Shown in pieces: positions 21,984 to 32,373 of a stretch of 64,000 nucleotides of DNA. Every line of letters begins with the position of its first letter. Positions within the stretch are counted from its first letter, which is position 1. The stretch is from Aliamphritea spongicola (GTDB taxonomy: Bacteria; Pseudomonadota; Gammaproteobacteria; Pseudomonadales; Balneatricaceae): assembly GCA_024347235.1 (NCBI GenBank), contig AP025283.1:1488001-1552000 (forward strand), given 5' to 3'. The notes under the pieces were generated by a model that was given only the letters and a program-made list of their open reading frames with translations, was not told where the DNA came from and searched no databases. The position numbers and the translations under genes are program-made.

Positions 21984-23692
21984 GACAGTTTTTCGTTAAA
22001 ATTTTGGCCGTGCTGAGCATGCTGATGTTCACGCACAGTGCACTGGCAGCGGTGCTGAAAGCCAGCGTTGACCGTAACCGGATAGCCATGGGAGACAGCC
22101 TTTCCCTGACGGTGCTTGCCGAAGGTTCTGCCGACGGTGAGCCGGACTTTGCGTTACTGGAACCGCTGTTTAAGGTGCTGAACCGGTCGGTAGGGCGTAA
22201 TACCTCAATCGTGAACGGTGATATCAGCCGGACCATTAAGTGGCGGCTGATTCTGACGCCGAAACAGGAAGGTACGCTGGTAATACCGGCGTTTGAGCTG
22301 GGAGGTGCCCGCAGTGAACCTATCACCATTGAAGCCACTGCGCCGCCTCCGCCCACAGACTCTACTGATGATTTGCGGGTGGAGATGGCACTGGATAAAT
22401 CAGAGGTTTTCGAGAACGGACAGGTGATTGTCACCCGCCGGTTACTTTACGGTGTGGCGGTTGGTGGGCTGGAAATGCAACCGTTTGAACTGCTGGGAGC
22501 ACAGGTCATTGAACTGGGGATAACCAGTATGAAACCACCCGTAATGGCCGGCGTTTCGGGGTCTACGAAGTGGCTTATGCGGTGTTTCCCGTGAAGCCGG
22601 TGTGCTGAATATACCGGCACAGAGTATTGATGTTCAGGTTGGCCGGCGGAACCTGCTGAGTGGCCGCCCTGCACAGAAAGTACGTTTACAGATGGGGGCA
22701 GAAACCCTTCAGGTGAAAGCCCGCCCGGCGGAATTTGCTGCTCAGGAATGGCTGGTGGCGAACAAGCTGGATCTGTCTGAAAGCTGGAGTCAGTTACCGG
22801 ACCAGATCCGTCTGGGCGAATCCTGACCCGCACCATCACACTGGCAACGGTGGGGGCAGCCCCTGACCGCCTGCCTACTTTTGAAGTTGCCGATATTCCG
22901 GGATGAATGTCTATGCAGAGCCCCTGCAGAATACCGAAGACCTCAACAGCCGGGAGTCATCAATGCCCGCCAGCGCAGTGTGGCATTCGTGCCGGTTAAG
23001 CCCGGGCTGATTGAAATTCCTGAACTGGTCGTTAAGTGGTGGAACAGTACGGAAAACCGGGCGGAAGAGGCCCGTTTACCAGCCCGGACGATTGAAGTAT
23101 TACCGGCAGTAGCAGGCAGTTCAGCCAGTGCACCTGCGGCACCCGCGCAGCCAGCCGTTCCGTTACCGCCGGCGTCTCCTTTGCCGGAGGCTGAGCCGCA
23201 GATTATTTATCAGCCTGCGCCGCTGGCTTCCTGGCTGCTGTGGGCGAACCTGTTCTGGGCCTGTCTGGTGCTGGCACTGATTGCACTGTTGCTGAAACAG
23301 CGCCGGCAACTTACAGCAATGCAGCAGGTATCGGCAGCGGATACGCTTCCTGCCCGTACCCTGTTGCCGGATGGTTTTCCGATGTACAGAAGGCACTGGC
23401 GGGGCAACAACTGGCGGAGATTCATCACGCTATTCAGCACTGGGGTAACCGCTGTTACCGTGAGGGTTTATTACCGGCCAGTGGTTTCACCGGGCTGAAG
23501 GCCATAGCCGGTGACGATCTGACAGCACAGCTGGTGCTTTTGGAGCGGACGCTGTTTGCTTCGTCTCAAAGCACCGGGCCGGATCTGGATATACTGAACC
23601 GAGGTTTGGCTGAGCTGCATAAGCAGTTGCCCGGGCCGCAGTCCGGGCAGGATAAAACAGCCGGTTTATCAGCTTTTTATCCAGGCCAGTAA
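21977..23692 (+). CDS. BatD-type periplasmic/membrane protein (several frameshifts)
   Basis: BatD (oxygen tolerance, PF13584) protein, last gene of the operon. A signal peptide runs to about residue 24 (VLSMLMFTHSALA), followed by the typical repeated beta-sandwich beginning VLKASVDRNRIAMGDSLSLT. A C-terminal membrane helix (WLLWANLFWACLVLALIALL, near 23235-23290) is followed by a cytoplasmic helical tail. Frame changes are visible near 22535, 22600, 22825, 22905, 22945 and 23380. Starts are GTG at 21977 or 21980; both overlap the previous stop. Presumably it interacts with the VWA proteins in the periplasm; no enzymatic role is known. Confidence 0.8.
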
Positions 23693-23829
23693 CCGATCAG
23701 CGGGGCTGGATTATTTTCGGTTCGGCAGGGTTAACATGAATAGTTTGATCCTGGTCGGTATACCGGCGGTTTGTGCTTGCCCGCTGCCGGGTATTTTTAT
23801 ATAACCACTGGCAGACAATTTATATCCGC

Positions 23830-24002
23830 ATACAGGTGCCCCGAACCGTTAAACGGTGAGGGAGAATCGGGAATCCGGTGTGAGTCCGGAACGTGCCCAA
23901 CGCTGTGAAGGGGATTCTGTAAACAGGCATTTGCCAGCCACTGAGTGATCTCGGGAAGGTGTTTACAGAAGTTGATCCTGAGTCAGAAGACCGGCCTGTA
24001 AG
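23830..24002 (+). promoter_or_regulatory. Cobalamin (B12) riboswitch
   Basis: The 363-base gap before bluB contains the B12-riboswitch landmarks in order: ACAGGTGCC (23832-23840), GAGAATCGGGAATCCGGTG (from 23872), the B12-box-like core with AGTCCGGAACGTGCCC, CGCTGTGAAGGGG, GCCACTG (23937-23943), GGGAAGGTG (23953-23961) and AGTCAGAAGACCGGCCTG (from 23981). Such elements usually reduce expression when adenosylcobalamin binds. The following gene is bluB, which makes the lower ligand of B12, so the regulatory logic fits. Confidence 0.92.
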
Positions 24003-24056
24003 TATCAGAAAAGTGTTTGGACAGGCACTTACCGCCACCATATTAAGGGAATACCT

Positions 24057-24810
24057 ATGGGGCACGCAACAACTGATTTTCCGCATCAGGAAACCATTCG
24101 CTTTACTTCACAGGACCGTGACGGTCTGTATAAAACCATTTTTAACCGCCGGGATGTGCGCGGGCAGTTCCGGCCGGACAGCATTCCTGATGAGGTGCTC
24201 AGCAGGGTGCTGTATGCGGCTCACCATGCACCGTCGGTAGGCTTTATGCAGCCCTGGGATTTTATGCTGATCCGCGATGCCGGGGTGCGTCAGCAGGTGA
24301 AAGGTCTGTTTGATAAGGCCCATGATGAAGCGGCAGAAATGTTTCCTGAAGAGAAGCAGGACACCTACCGCTCCCTGAAGCTCGAGGGCATTCTGGAGTC
24401 ACCGCTGAATATCTGTATTACCTGCGACCGCAGCCGCACCGGCCCGACAGTGATCGGCCGTACCCATATTCCGGAAATGGATGTGTATAGCAGTGTGTGT
24501 GCGGTACAGAACCTCTGGTTAGCTGCCCGGGCTGAAGGGTTGGGGATCGGCTGGGTGAGCATTATGGACCCGGAGAAACTTCAGGATGTACTGGGAATTC
24601 CCGGGATATCGTACCGGTTGCCTATCTGTGTATTGGCTATGTGGATCATTTCTACAAACGGCCGGAACTTGAATCGGCCGGCTGGCTGCCCGGGCACCGC
24701 TGGAAAGCCTGCTGCATTTTGATCAGTGGGGTAACCGGGATACTGAGGGGCAGGAAAGCATTACTGAAGCGATCGCGTCTCAGGCTGACTTTCCTCATCA
24801 GTCCTTCTGA
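24057..24810 (+). CDS. bluB: 5,6-dimethylbenzimidazole synthase BluB (frameshifts near the C-terminus)
   Basis: Flavin-destroying nitroreductase-fold enzyme that converts reduced FMN and oxygen to 5,6-dimethylbenzimidazole, the lower axial ligand of cobalamin. Diagnostic segments: IFNRRDVRGQF with the FMN-binding Arg residues (near 24140-24170), HHAPSVGFMQPWDF, and the BluB-type CDRSRTGPTVIGRTHIPEMD lid. GIGWVSIMDP binds the flavin. After a lost base near 24600 the sequence continues VPVAYLCIGYVDHFYKRPEL, and after another near 24695 it ends …ASQADFPHQSF at 24810, about 250 residues. ATG 24057 follows TAAGGGA. Its last 13 bases overlap the convergent GGDEF gene. Confidence 0.9.
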
Positions 24811-25908
24811 GGGTTGGGCGCAGGGGCTGTGACTGTGACTTGGCCTGTAGTTGAGCTTGTGGCTGATCCGGAAACAATACAGTTACGGCCCTGACGTTTG
24901 GCGTCGAGCAGAGCTTTATCCGCGCTATCGAATAAAGCTTCTGCCGTTTGGCCTTTGTATTCGGCTACGCCAATGCTGATGGTCAGCTGTTCACCGTCAA
25001 AGGCGTTTTCCTCAATACTTTGCCGGCAGGCTTCGGCCAGCTTTAACGCTCCCTGCAACGGGGTGTCCGGCAGGAGTATGACGAATTCTTCACCGCCGTA
25101 GCGGGCGCAGAAATCCTGATGCCGGACCCGTTGTTGCAGCAGTTCTGCAACCCTGATCAGTACCTGATCACCAAAGCTGTGGCCGCGGTTATCATTCAGT
25201 ATCTTAAAGTGATCAATATCGATAACCAGAAGGCTGAGCGGGGTTTCCCGGATTCCTGCGTGGTGGATTTCCTGGCTGAGTTCACTGTTAAAGGCGCGGC
25301 GGTTATTCAGCCCGGTGAGTTCATCGGTCAGGGTCAGGCGGCGCAGTTCGCTGTTGGCGCTGTCGAGCCGCTGTCTGGATTCATACAGCTGCCGTTCCCT
25401 TGCTTCCAGCACTTTGAGGACTTTCTTAGCCGTAACAGTTGCATCACCTGATTGCCCAGCGCAGTCAGAGCGCGGGTCTGTTCTTCGCTGATCGTCTGCG
25501 GCCGGGTATCCACTGCACAGAGGGTGCCCAGTACCATGCCGGCATCATCAATCAGCGGGACGCCAGCGTAAAAACGTACATGGGGCGGATGGGTGACCAT
25601 GCCGATATCTTTCACCCGGGAATCTTCAAGTGTATCGGGAACAATGAGCGGTTCGCTTCCCATAATGGTCCGGGAGCAGATAGCAAAGCCCCGGGGACTT
25701 CTTCAGCGGCGATGTTGTAGCGGGCTTTATGCCATTTCCGCTCAGCATCGAGAAAAGCGATCATGGCTTTGTCTACGCCGCAGATAAAGGCCGCCAGCCG
25801 GGCAATGTCGTCATAGGCCTGTTCAGGAAGGGTGTCGAGAATATCGTAGTCTTCCAGCGCCAGCAGCCGTTCAGACTCGTTTTCCGGAAGCGGGAAAGTG
25901 TACGTCAT
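24798..25908 (-). CDS. GAF-GGDEF diguanylate cyclase (two frameshifts)
   Basis: Probable c-di-GMP synthase. The N-terminal GAF domain starts with ERLLALEDYDILDTLPE and contains RFYAGVPLID and LGTLCAVD, typical of the GAF type coupled to GGDEF. A short coiled linker leads to the cyclase domain LTDELTGLNNRRAFN, then DIDHFKILND and the active site RYGGEEFVILLP near 25085. RHQD lies exactly five residues before GGEEF and matches the RxxD inhibitory I-site, so product feedback is expected. Single-base losses occur near 25655-25690 and near 25415. No transmembrane segment is seen, so it is likely a cytosolic sensor. The tail overlaps bluB by 13 bases, convergent. Confidence 0.85.
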
Positions 25909-26152
25909 TTCATCACCTTAACCTGTCAGTACTTCGGTCACGCCAACAGCTTCCGGCCGGATTCAGTCATCCGGAACCAGAGCCGGCAAGATCTGTATCA
26001 ACGTATTGTCTTTCAATATCTATGAAAATAGACCGCTAATACAGTAATTATAAATCTGTGCTACCCATAAGGTATGTACCCTCTCTGCGGGAGGGGGTAG
26101 TATGGATTCTATTCCGATTTTTGGGTTATCCGAACATCGATTTTCAGGGGCA

Positions 26153-27346
26153 ATGAACATGAGTAAGTCTGTTAAAAAGCCGGCGTTTGACTGGCAGGAT
26201 CCGTTATCTGTTGAAGCGCAGCTGAGCGAAGAAGAACGCATGGTGCGCGACACGGCCAGAGAGTACTGCCAGGAGCGACTGTTGCCCCGGGTAACTGAAG
26301 CAAACCGCCATGAGATTTTCCACACTGAAATTATGCCTGAGCTGGGTGAGCTGGGCTTACTGGGCTCAACCCTGCCGGAACAGTATGGCGGCGCGGATGT
26401 GAATTATGTGTGTTACGGCCTGGTTGCCCGTGAAGTGGAGCGGGTAGACAGCGGTTACCGTTCGGCGATGAGTGTGCAGTCTTCACTGGTAATGCACCCT
26501 ATCTACACTTACGGCACTGAAGCTCAGCGGATGAAGTATCTGCCTAAGCTGGCCAGCGGTGAGTGGATCGGTTGTTTCGGCCTGACCGAACCGGATGTGG
26601 GTTCTGACCCGAATAATATGAAAACCCGTGCAGTAAAAGTGGACGGCGGCTATCAGCTGAAAGGCGCCAAGATGTGGATCACCAATTCACCGGTGGCGGA
26701 TGTCTTTGTGGTCTGGGCCAAGCTGGACGGTGTGGTACGCGGCTTTATTCTGGAAAAGGGCATGCAGGGGCTGAGTGCGCCGAAAATCGAGGGTAAGTTT
26801 TCCCTGCGGGCATCGGTCACCGGCGAAATCGTAATGGATGATGTCTTTGTACCGGAAGAAAATATCTTCCCTGAAGTACAGGGGCTGGCTGGTCCGTTCG
26901 GGTGCCTGAACAAGGCCCGTTACGGCATCGCATGGGGCGCTCTGGGCGCGGCAGAATTCTGCTGGCACAGTGCCCGTCAGTATACGCTGGACCGGATTCA
27001 GTTTGGCCGTCCGCTGGCAGCCAACCAGCTGATCCAGAAAAAGCTGGCGGATATGCAGACTGAAATTACTCTGGGTCTGCAGGCGTGTCTGCAGATGGGA
27101 CGCCTGATGGATCAGGACGCCTGCCCGGTTGAACTGATTTCCCTGCTTAAGCGTAATAACTGCGGTAAGTCACTGGATATTGCGCGGATGTCCCGGGACA
27201 TGCACGGCGGTAACGGCATTTCCGATGAGTTCGGCGTGATCCGTCATGTGATGAATCTGGAAGCGGTGAATACCTATGAAGGCACCCATGACGTGCACGC
27301 CCTGATTCTGGGGCGGGCGCAGACCGGCATTCAGGCATTCTTCTAA
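26153..27346 (+). CDS. gcdH: Glutaryl-CoA dehydrogenase
   Basis: FAD enzyme that oxidatively decarboxylates glutaryl-CoA to crotonyl-CoA in lysine, tryptophan and glutarate breakdown. Intact, about 397 residues. Family features: [20 protein letters not shown] at the N-terminus, [13 protein letters not shown] and [10 protein letters not shown] (FAD/substrate binding), [15 protein letters not shown], and the catalytic glutamate in [16 protein letters not shown] near the C-terminus. The start at 26153 removes an unlikely 17-residue upstream extension; ATG 26159 is also possible. A class III CoA-transferase starts 18 bases after the stop, consistent with glutarate activation and oxidation in one operon. 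Confidence 0.93.
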   Translation: MNMSKSVKKPAFDWQDPLSVEAQLSEEERMVRDTAREYCQERLLPRVTEANRHEIFHTEIMPELGELGLLGSTLPEQYGGADVNYVCYGLVAREVERVDSGYRSAMSVQSSLVMHPIYTYGTEAQRMKYLPKLASGEWIGCFGLTEPDVGSDPNNMKTRAVKVDGGYQLKGAKMWITNSPVADVFVVWAKLDGVVRGFILEKGMQGLSAPKIEGKFSLRASVTGEIVMDDVFVPEENIFPEVQGLAGPFGCLNKARYGIAWGALGAAEFCWHSARQYTLDRIQFGRPLAANQLIQKKLADMQTEITLGLQACLQMGRLMDQDACPVELISLLKRNNCGKSLDIARMSRDMHGGNGISDEFGVIRHVMNLEAVNTYEGTHDVHALILGRAQTGIQAFF

Positions 27347-27364
27347 TTCAGGCGGGAGGTTCCG

Positions 27365-28568
27365 ATGGGCGCGCTTTCACATATTCGGGTACTGGATCTC
27401 AGCCGCATACTGGCTGGCCCCTGGGCCGGCCAGACACTGGCAGATTACGGTGCCGAAGTCATTAAAGTAGAACGTCCCGGCAGTGGTGATGACACCCGCC
27501 GCTGGGGGCCTCCGTTTGTTAAGGATGCAGAAGGTAACCCCGGTGATGCTGCGTATTATCACAGCGCCAACCGGGGTAAAAATCAGTGGCGATAGATATC
27601 ACCAGTGCTGAAGGGCAGGCACTGGTGCGTAAGCTGGCTGCTGAAGTGGATGTGGTTATTGAGAACTACAAAGTCGGTGGCCTGGCAAAATACGGGCTGG
27701 ATTACGATAGCCTGAAAGCGGTGAACCCCGTCTGGTTTACTGCTCAATCACCGGTTTTGGTCAGGACGGCCCCTATAAACAGCGGGCCGGTTATGACTTT
27801 ATGATTCAGGCCATGGGTGGCCTGATGAGTGTCACCGGCGAACCTGAAGGCCAGCCGATGAAGGTGGGTGTGGCACTGGCAGATGTGATGACCGGCTTGT
27901 ATGCAGTGACGGCCATTCAGGCGGCATTGCTGCACCGGGAGCAGTCCGGAGAAGGGCAGTATATTGATATGTCTCTGCTGGATGTACAGGTCGCAGCGCT
28001 GGCCAATCAGGCGATGAATTATCTGGTGGCGGAACAGCCACCGGCCCGGCTGGGTAATGCCCATCCGAATATTGTGCCCTATGAAGCCTTTGCTACAGAG
28101 GATGGTCATATCATTCTTGCGGTGGGGAATGACAGTCAGTTCCGGGCGTTCTGTGAACTGGCCGGTGCCGCGGATCTGGCTGAAAATCCGGCATTTGCCA
28201 CCAATCCCCAGCGGGTCGCCAATCGCGCTGATCTGATTCCGCTGATTAAACATCTGATGAAGCAGTACAGCAGTGACTGGTGGCTGACCCAGCTGGAAGG
28301 GTGTGGCGTGCCGTGCGGACCGATTAATACCCTGGATCAGGTGTTCAGTGATCCTCAGGTGCAGCACCGGGAAATGAAGGTGAACCTGCAGCATCCGGAG
28401 ATTGGCTCTGTGCCCGGTGTGGCTAACCCGGTGAAGTTTTCCGGTACACCTGTGACCTATCAGTCGGCATCGCCGTTACTGGGCGAGCACAGTGATGAAG
28501 TGCTGCAGCAGCTGGGGTTGGATGCCGCTGAGATTGCCAAATTACGTCAGGACCGGGTCATCAGTTAA
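27365..28568 (+). CDS. Class III CoA-transferase, probably succinyl-CoA:glutarate CoA-transferase (two frameshifts)
   Basis: CaiB/BaiF (family III) CoA-transferase. It opens with [19 protein letters not shown] and [20 protein letters not shown], the classic N-terminus; the catalytic aspartate is the D of [11 protein letters not shown]. Frame changes near 27583 (GKNQ to SVAIDI) and 27735 (PVW to [13 protein letters not shown]) are single-base losses; the repaired protein is about 402 residues. The GGAGG-preceded ATG at 27365 lies directly behind gcdH. In that context the likely acceptor is glutarate, as in the human C7orf10/SUGCT protein; substrate is inferred from context only. Confidence 0.85.
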
Positions 28569-28593
28569 CGCTGAGGCCGGGTTATTCATACTG

Positions 28594-28616
28594 AAAACCG
28601 CCCGCTGGCGGTTTTT
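28594..28616 (+). terminator. Rho-independent terminator
   Basis: AAAACCGCC (28594-28602) pairs with GGCGGTTTT (28607-28615) around a 4-base loop and ends in a T run. It closes the gcdH-CoA-transferase unit. Confidence 0.9.
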
Positions 28617-28691
28617 ATACCGGATATTTTTGCCTGCAGTTGCCCGGGGCATCTGCCGTGCAGGGATATCACAGAGAATTCAGGAGATAAG

Positions 28692-30151
28692 GTGTTGAAT
28701 TTACAGGATCAGGAACTGTTCCGTCAGCAGGCATATATTAATGGCCAGTGGCTGGATGCCGATGAGACTGGCGTTAACCCGGTGTTAAACCCGGCGAACG
28801 GTGAACAACTGGCCACCGTACCGGATATGGGGGCAGTTGAAACCCAGCGGGCCATTGATGCCGCTAATGCAGCGTTGCCGTTATGGAAGGCGAAAACCGC
28901 GAAAGAGCGGGCGGCGATACTGCGTAAATGGTATGAGCTGATCGTGGCTGCCAAGGATGATCTGGCGTTGCTGATGACCGCTGAACAGGGCAAACCGCTG
29001 GCAGAAACCGGTGGTGAAGTTTTGTACGGTGCATCCTTTATTGAGTGGTTTGCTGAAGAAGGTAAGCGCACTTACGGTGATGTTATTCCAACCCATGCTG
29101 CAGATAAGCGCATCATGGTGACCAAGGAGCCGATCGGCGTGGTGGCTGCGATAACCCCTGGAACTTCCCGAATGCCATGATCACCCGTAAAGCGGCGCCA
29201 GCCCTGCTGCTGGTTGCACCATGGTGCTGAAACCTGCAGAAGATACACCATTGTCAGCGCTAGCGCTGATGGTGCTGGCTGAACGGGCGGGCATTCCCGC
29301 CGGCGTGCTGAATGTGGTGACCACTAAACGGCCGGTGGAAGTGGGTAAAACCCTGACCGACAGCCCGGTGGTGCGTAAGCTTTCGTTCACCGGCTCTACG
29401 GCAGTGGGCAAGCAGCTGATGCGCCAGTGTGCCGATACCGTGAAGAAGATGTCGTTGGAGCTGGGCGGTAACGCACCGCTGATCATTTTCGACGATGCTG
29501 ATCTTGATAAGGCCGTGCAGGGGGCCATTGCCTCTAAATTCCGTAATGCCGGCCAGACCTGTGTCTGTGCGAACCGGGTGCTGGTGCAGAGCGGTGTGTA
29601 TGAAGAGTTTGCCGCCATGTATGCCGCTGAAGTGGCGAAGCTGCAAACCGGCAACTGCCTGGAAGGTAATTTCCAGCAGGGCCCGATGATCAACGGTCAG
29701 GCAGTGGAAAAGTCACCGGCATGCTGAACGATGCGGTGGAAAAGGGCGCCCGTGTACTGTGCGGCGGTCAGCCCCATGAACTGGGCGGTAACTTCTTTGA
29801 ACCGACGGTGCTGGCGGATGTGACGCCGAAGATGCGGGTGGCAAAGAGGAAATCTTCGGCCCGATTGCACCGCTGTTCCGTTTTGAGACTGAAGCTGAAG
29901 CCATTCAGATGGCGAATGATACTGAGTACGGTCTGGCGGCCTATTTCTTCAGCCGTGATCTGGGCCGGGTATTCCGGGTATCAGAAGGGCTGGAGTACGG
30001 TATGGTGGCGGTGAACGAAGGTATTCTTTCCACTGAAGTGGCGCCTTTTGGCGGTGTTAAAGAATCCGGCGTGGGCCGTGAAGGTTCCAAATACGGCATC
30101 GAAGATTATCTGGAAATTAAATATACCCTGCTGGGCGGCATAAACGGCTAA
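28692..30151 (+). CDS. gabD: Succinate/glutarate-semialdehyde dehydrogenase (three frameshifts)
   Basis: NAD(P)-dependent aldehyde dehydrogenase of the GabD/DavD group, oxidising succinate or glutarate semialdehyde to the acid. Features: [25 protein letters not shown] (repaired near 29157), [25 protein letters not shown] with the NAD loop, the general base in [10 protein letters not shown], the catalytic cysteine in GQTCVCANR (near 29560) and [10 protein letters not shown]. Further single-base losses occur near 29212, 29710 and 29846. About 485 residues, a normal length. GTG at 28692 follows CAGGAGATAAG. Next to gcdH and a CoA-transferase, a DavD role (5-aminovalerate/lysine to glutarate) fits well, but the sequence alone cannot separate GabD from DavD. 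Confidence 0.88.
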
Positions 30152-30182
30152 TCCGAATCACTTCGGGTAAGTGTCCGGTGAT

Positions 30183-30218
30183 AAACCACCTGTACGCATT
30201 CAGCGGCAGGTGGTTTTT
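30183..30218 (+). terminator. Rho-independent terminator
   Basis: AAACCACCTG (30183-30192) pairs perfectly with CAGGTGGTTT (30207-30216), followed by more Ts. It lies 32 bases after the semialdehyde dehydrogenase stop. Confidence 0.9.
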
Positions 30219-30506
30219 ATGGGCGCTGTTTGGCTAGAAACAAGAAGCCGGGGTTGCCTTGATTTATTGTCAGATTATTCAGATAGTTATCTTTGAAGGC
30301 ATGTTGCTGTGGCAGGTTAGCACAGTGGCTGAGTAAAGGTGTTTGTGCTGATATTTAACGGAATGTTGTGATGGCATGGTCTGAATATTTTAGCTTCTGA
30401 TCCGCAGATAACAGAGGCACGTACACAGTAATGACAGCAGAGTCGGAAGTCAGGGATGCACTTCATATCGCAGCTTTGCATAGTCAGTAATGGTTTATAG
30501 CCAGGG
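30219..30506. other. Intergenic region without recognised content
   Basis: No coding frame or strong hairpin is seen. A promoter for the downstream secreted protein is expected but none is convincing by eye. Confidence 0.4.
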
Positions 30507-31076
30507 ATGGATGACGATGAAAAATTCTTAGCAGTAAAACGGACATATGTTCTTCTGAATGTGTTTTGGCTGGCGTGCTTTGCGGCATTACCGGCAGCGG
30601 GGGCCAGCTATCAGCCTTCGGTGCCGGGAGTTAAAAATACCGACCGGGCGCGGGCTGTCCTCCCAGATAAAAATGCTCAGCAGGGGTTCTCTTACCGGTT
30701 TCAGGAGAAGATTGAATACACGGATCAGTTCAATGTCTATATCGTCGGGCAGCACTGTTACCGGGGAGGGCCGGTGCGTTTTTCTGTGCCGGAAGAGCAT
30801 TTTGTTATCAGTATCGGCGATCAGGAATACGAAGTGTTTGGCAGGAGTGTCTGGGACCGGTTTTATACGGATTCCCGCTGGAATTTTATCCTCAGTAAAT
30901 TGCAGCTGGGATACTGGGTTGTCGAGTTACAGGGTGATGCCTGTGCTGATGTTGTACTGGATACCCGGTATAAAACGGCTGAGTTGTTGAAACAGGCCCG
31001 CGGCAGTGACGTGGCGGTGAAGGTACTTAATAAGGCGGATGACATGATTGGCGCATTTGTCTTACAGATAAGGTGA
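30507..31076 (+). CDS. Hypothetical secreted protein
   Basis: Not recognised. 189 residues, intact. After a charged start (MDDDEKFLAVKRTY) comes a hydrophobic stretch VLLNVFWLACFAALPAAGAS (about residues 15-34) that reads as a signal peptide ending AGA-S. The mature part has two cysteines (in GQHCYRGG and GDACADV), possibly forming a disulfide, and beta-like segments (FNVYIVGQHC, HFVISIGDQEYEVFG, WVVELQGDACADVVL). The ATG at 30507 follows AGCCAGGGATGG. No neighbour indicates a function. A small DUF2799 lipoprotein gene follows on the same strand. Confidence 0.6.
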   Translation: MDDDEKFLAVKRTYVLLNVFWLACFAALPAAGASYQPSVPGVKNTDRARAVLPDKNAQQGFSYRFQEKIEYTDQFNVYIVGQHCYRGGPVRFSVPEEHFVISIGDQEYEVFGRSVWDRFYTDSRWNFILSKLQLGYWVVELQGDACADVVLDTRYKTAELLKQARGSDVAVKVLNKADDMIGAFVLQIR

Positions 31077-31199
31077 GATTCCGGGCTGCCCGGTTGTCCG
31101 GTCAGCCCCACAGGCTATACCTGTTTAGCGATAACGGTGGAATCACTGTGGGGATTTCATGTCATACAAGGATATGCAGCCAGATCAGAGGCGATGGTT

Positions 31200-31712
31200 A
31201 TGAAATATGTATTTTTGCTGGCGGCGACACTTTTGTTGTCGGCCTGTGCAAGTCTGAATAAACAGCAATGTCTGGATGGCCAGTGGCAGGATATCGGCTA
31301 CGCGGATGCCATGAAGGGTCTGACAACGGCCCGCTATGATGAACACCGCGAAGCCTGTTTTGATTACGGTGTCAGCCCTGATTTTGATGCTTACAGTGCT
31401 GGCCATAAAGCCGGTGTGCCGGATTTCTGTACCGCTGAATCGGGCTTTAAAGCAGGCCGCCGGGGTTATGATTATCAGGGGTTCTGCAGTGATTATGATG
31501 AGCAGGCCTTTCTGGACGGGCATGCCGAAGGGCTGGAGATTTATCAGATCGAACGGCAGATCAGCACCGCCCGCCAGTTTCTCTACAGCGCTGATATGGA
31601 TTACACCCTCGGTGGCGGTTTTGGCGAAGCCTACTATGAATTCAAAATTGACCGGCTTGAGTTAAAACGGGATGAGATGCTAGAACGCAGCCGTTATTAT
31701 CGCGCCAAATAA
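31200..31712 (+). CDS. DUF2799 family lipoprotein
   Basis: Outer-envelope lipoprotein: MKYVFLLAATLLLSACASLN has a textbook lipobox (LSAC, Cys at residue 16). The mature domain matches the DUF2799 pattern, with WQDIGYADAMKG, a repeated AGHKAGVPDFC / FKAGRRGYDYQGFC motif and FLDGHAEGLEIYQIE. Function unknown. 171 residues when started at 31200; an ATG 6 bases upstream is equally close to any ribosome site. A methyltransferase gene begins 29 bases later and may be co-transcribed. Confidence 0.75.
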   Translation: MKYVFLLAATLLLSACASLNKQQCLDGQWQDIGYADAMKGLTTARYDEHREACFDYGVSPDFDAYSAGHKAGVPDFCTAESGFKAGRRGYDYQGFCSDYDEQAFLDGHAEGLEIYQIERQISTARQFLYSADMDYTLGGGFGEAYYEFKIDRLELKRDEMLERSRYYRAK

Positions 31713-31741
31713 ACTGACGCTCTGAAGGATATATCCCGGTT

Positions 31742-32373
31742 ATGGATCAGGAAGCAACGGAAGCCCGCTGGCAGAAATACTACGCGCAGGTCAGCACACA
31801 ATCGCACCGTAAACTGACCGCCATGGCAGTGAAGGCACTCAGCCCGGCGCTGCAAAAACCGCACTGGACTGCGGTTGCGGCATCGGCAGTGACATCGCGT
31901 ATCTGCTGGAACAGGGATTTGATGTGCAGGGTTTTGATATTCGCGAAGAACCGCTGGATGTGTGCCGGCAGCGTTTCAGCGACTGCCCCTGGCTAACACT
32001 TACCCAGGCTGATTTTATGGAATTCGGGTATTCACCGGTTAGCTTGATTGTTGCTAATTCAAGTTTGTTTTTCTGTCCGCAACCGGCGTTTCCCGATGTC
32101 TGGCAACGGATGATCGACGCACTGCCGGCTGGCGGTATCTTCAGTGGTGATCTTCTGGGAGTGAATGACAGCTGGGTCAGCAGCCCGGATCATGATGTAT
32201 CTGCTTTTACTGCTGCCGACGTAGATGCGCTGTTTACCGGCTTTGAGATTATCTACCGCCATGAGCGGGATGAGCCGGGCCAAACGGCTCTGGGGCGAAG
32301 TAAGCACTGGCATATGCACACGGTGATCGCCCGAAAAGGTGCTGCGGATCAGGGACTGATCAGAACCAGATGA
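31742..32373 (+). CDS. Class I SAM-dependent methyltransferase (one frameshift)
   Basis: Small Rossmann-fold methyltransferase; substrate unknown. Motif I LDCGCGIGSDIAYLLEQGFD becomes readable after restoring one A in the run near 31855-31859. Motif II acidic residue is in VQGFDIREE, and motif IV-like TQADFMEFG and LIVANSSLFFCP follow. About 211 residues. Its 3' end overlaps the convergent phosphodiesterase gene by 14 bases. Confidence 0.8.
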
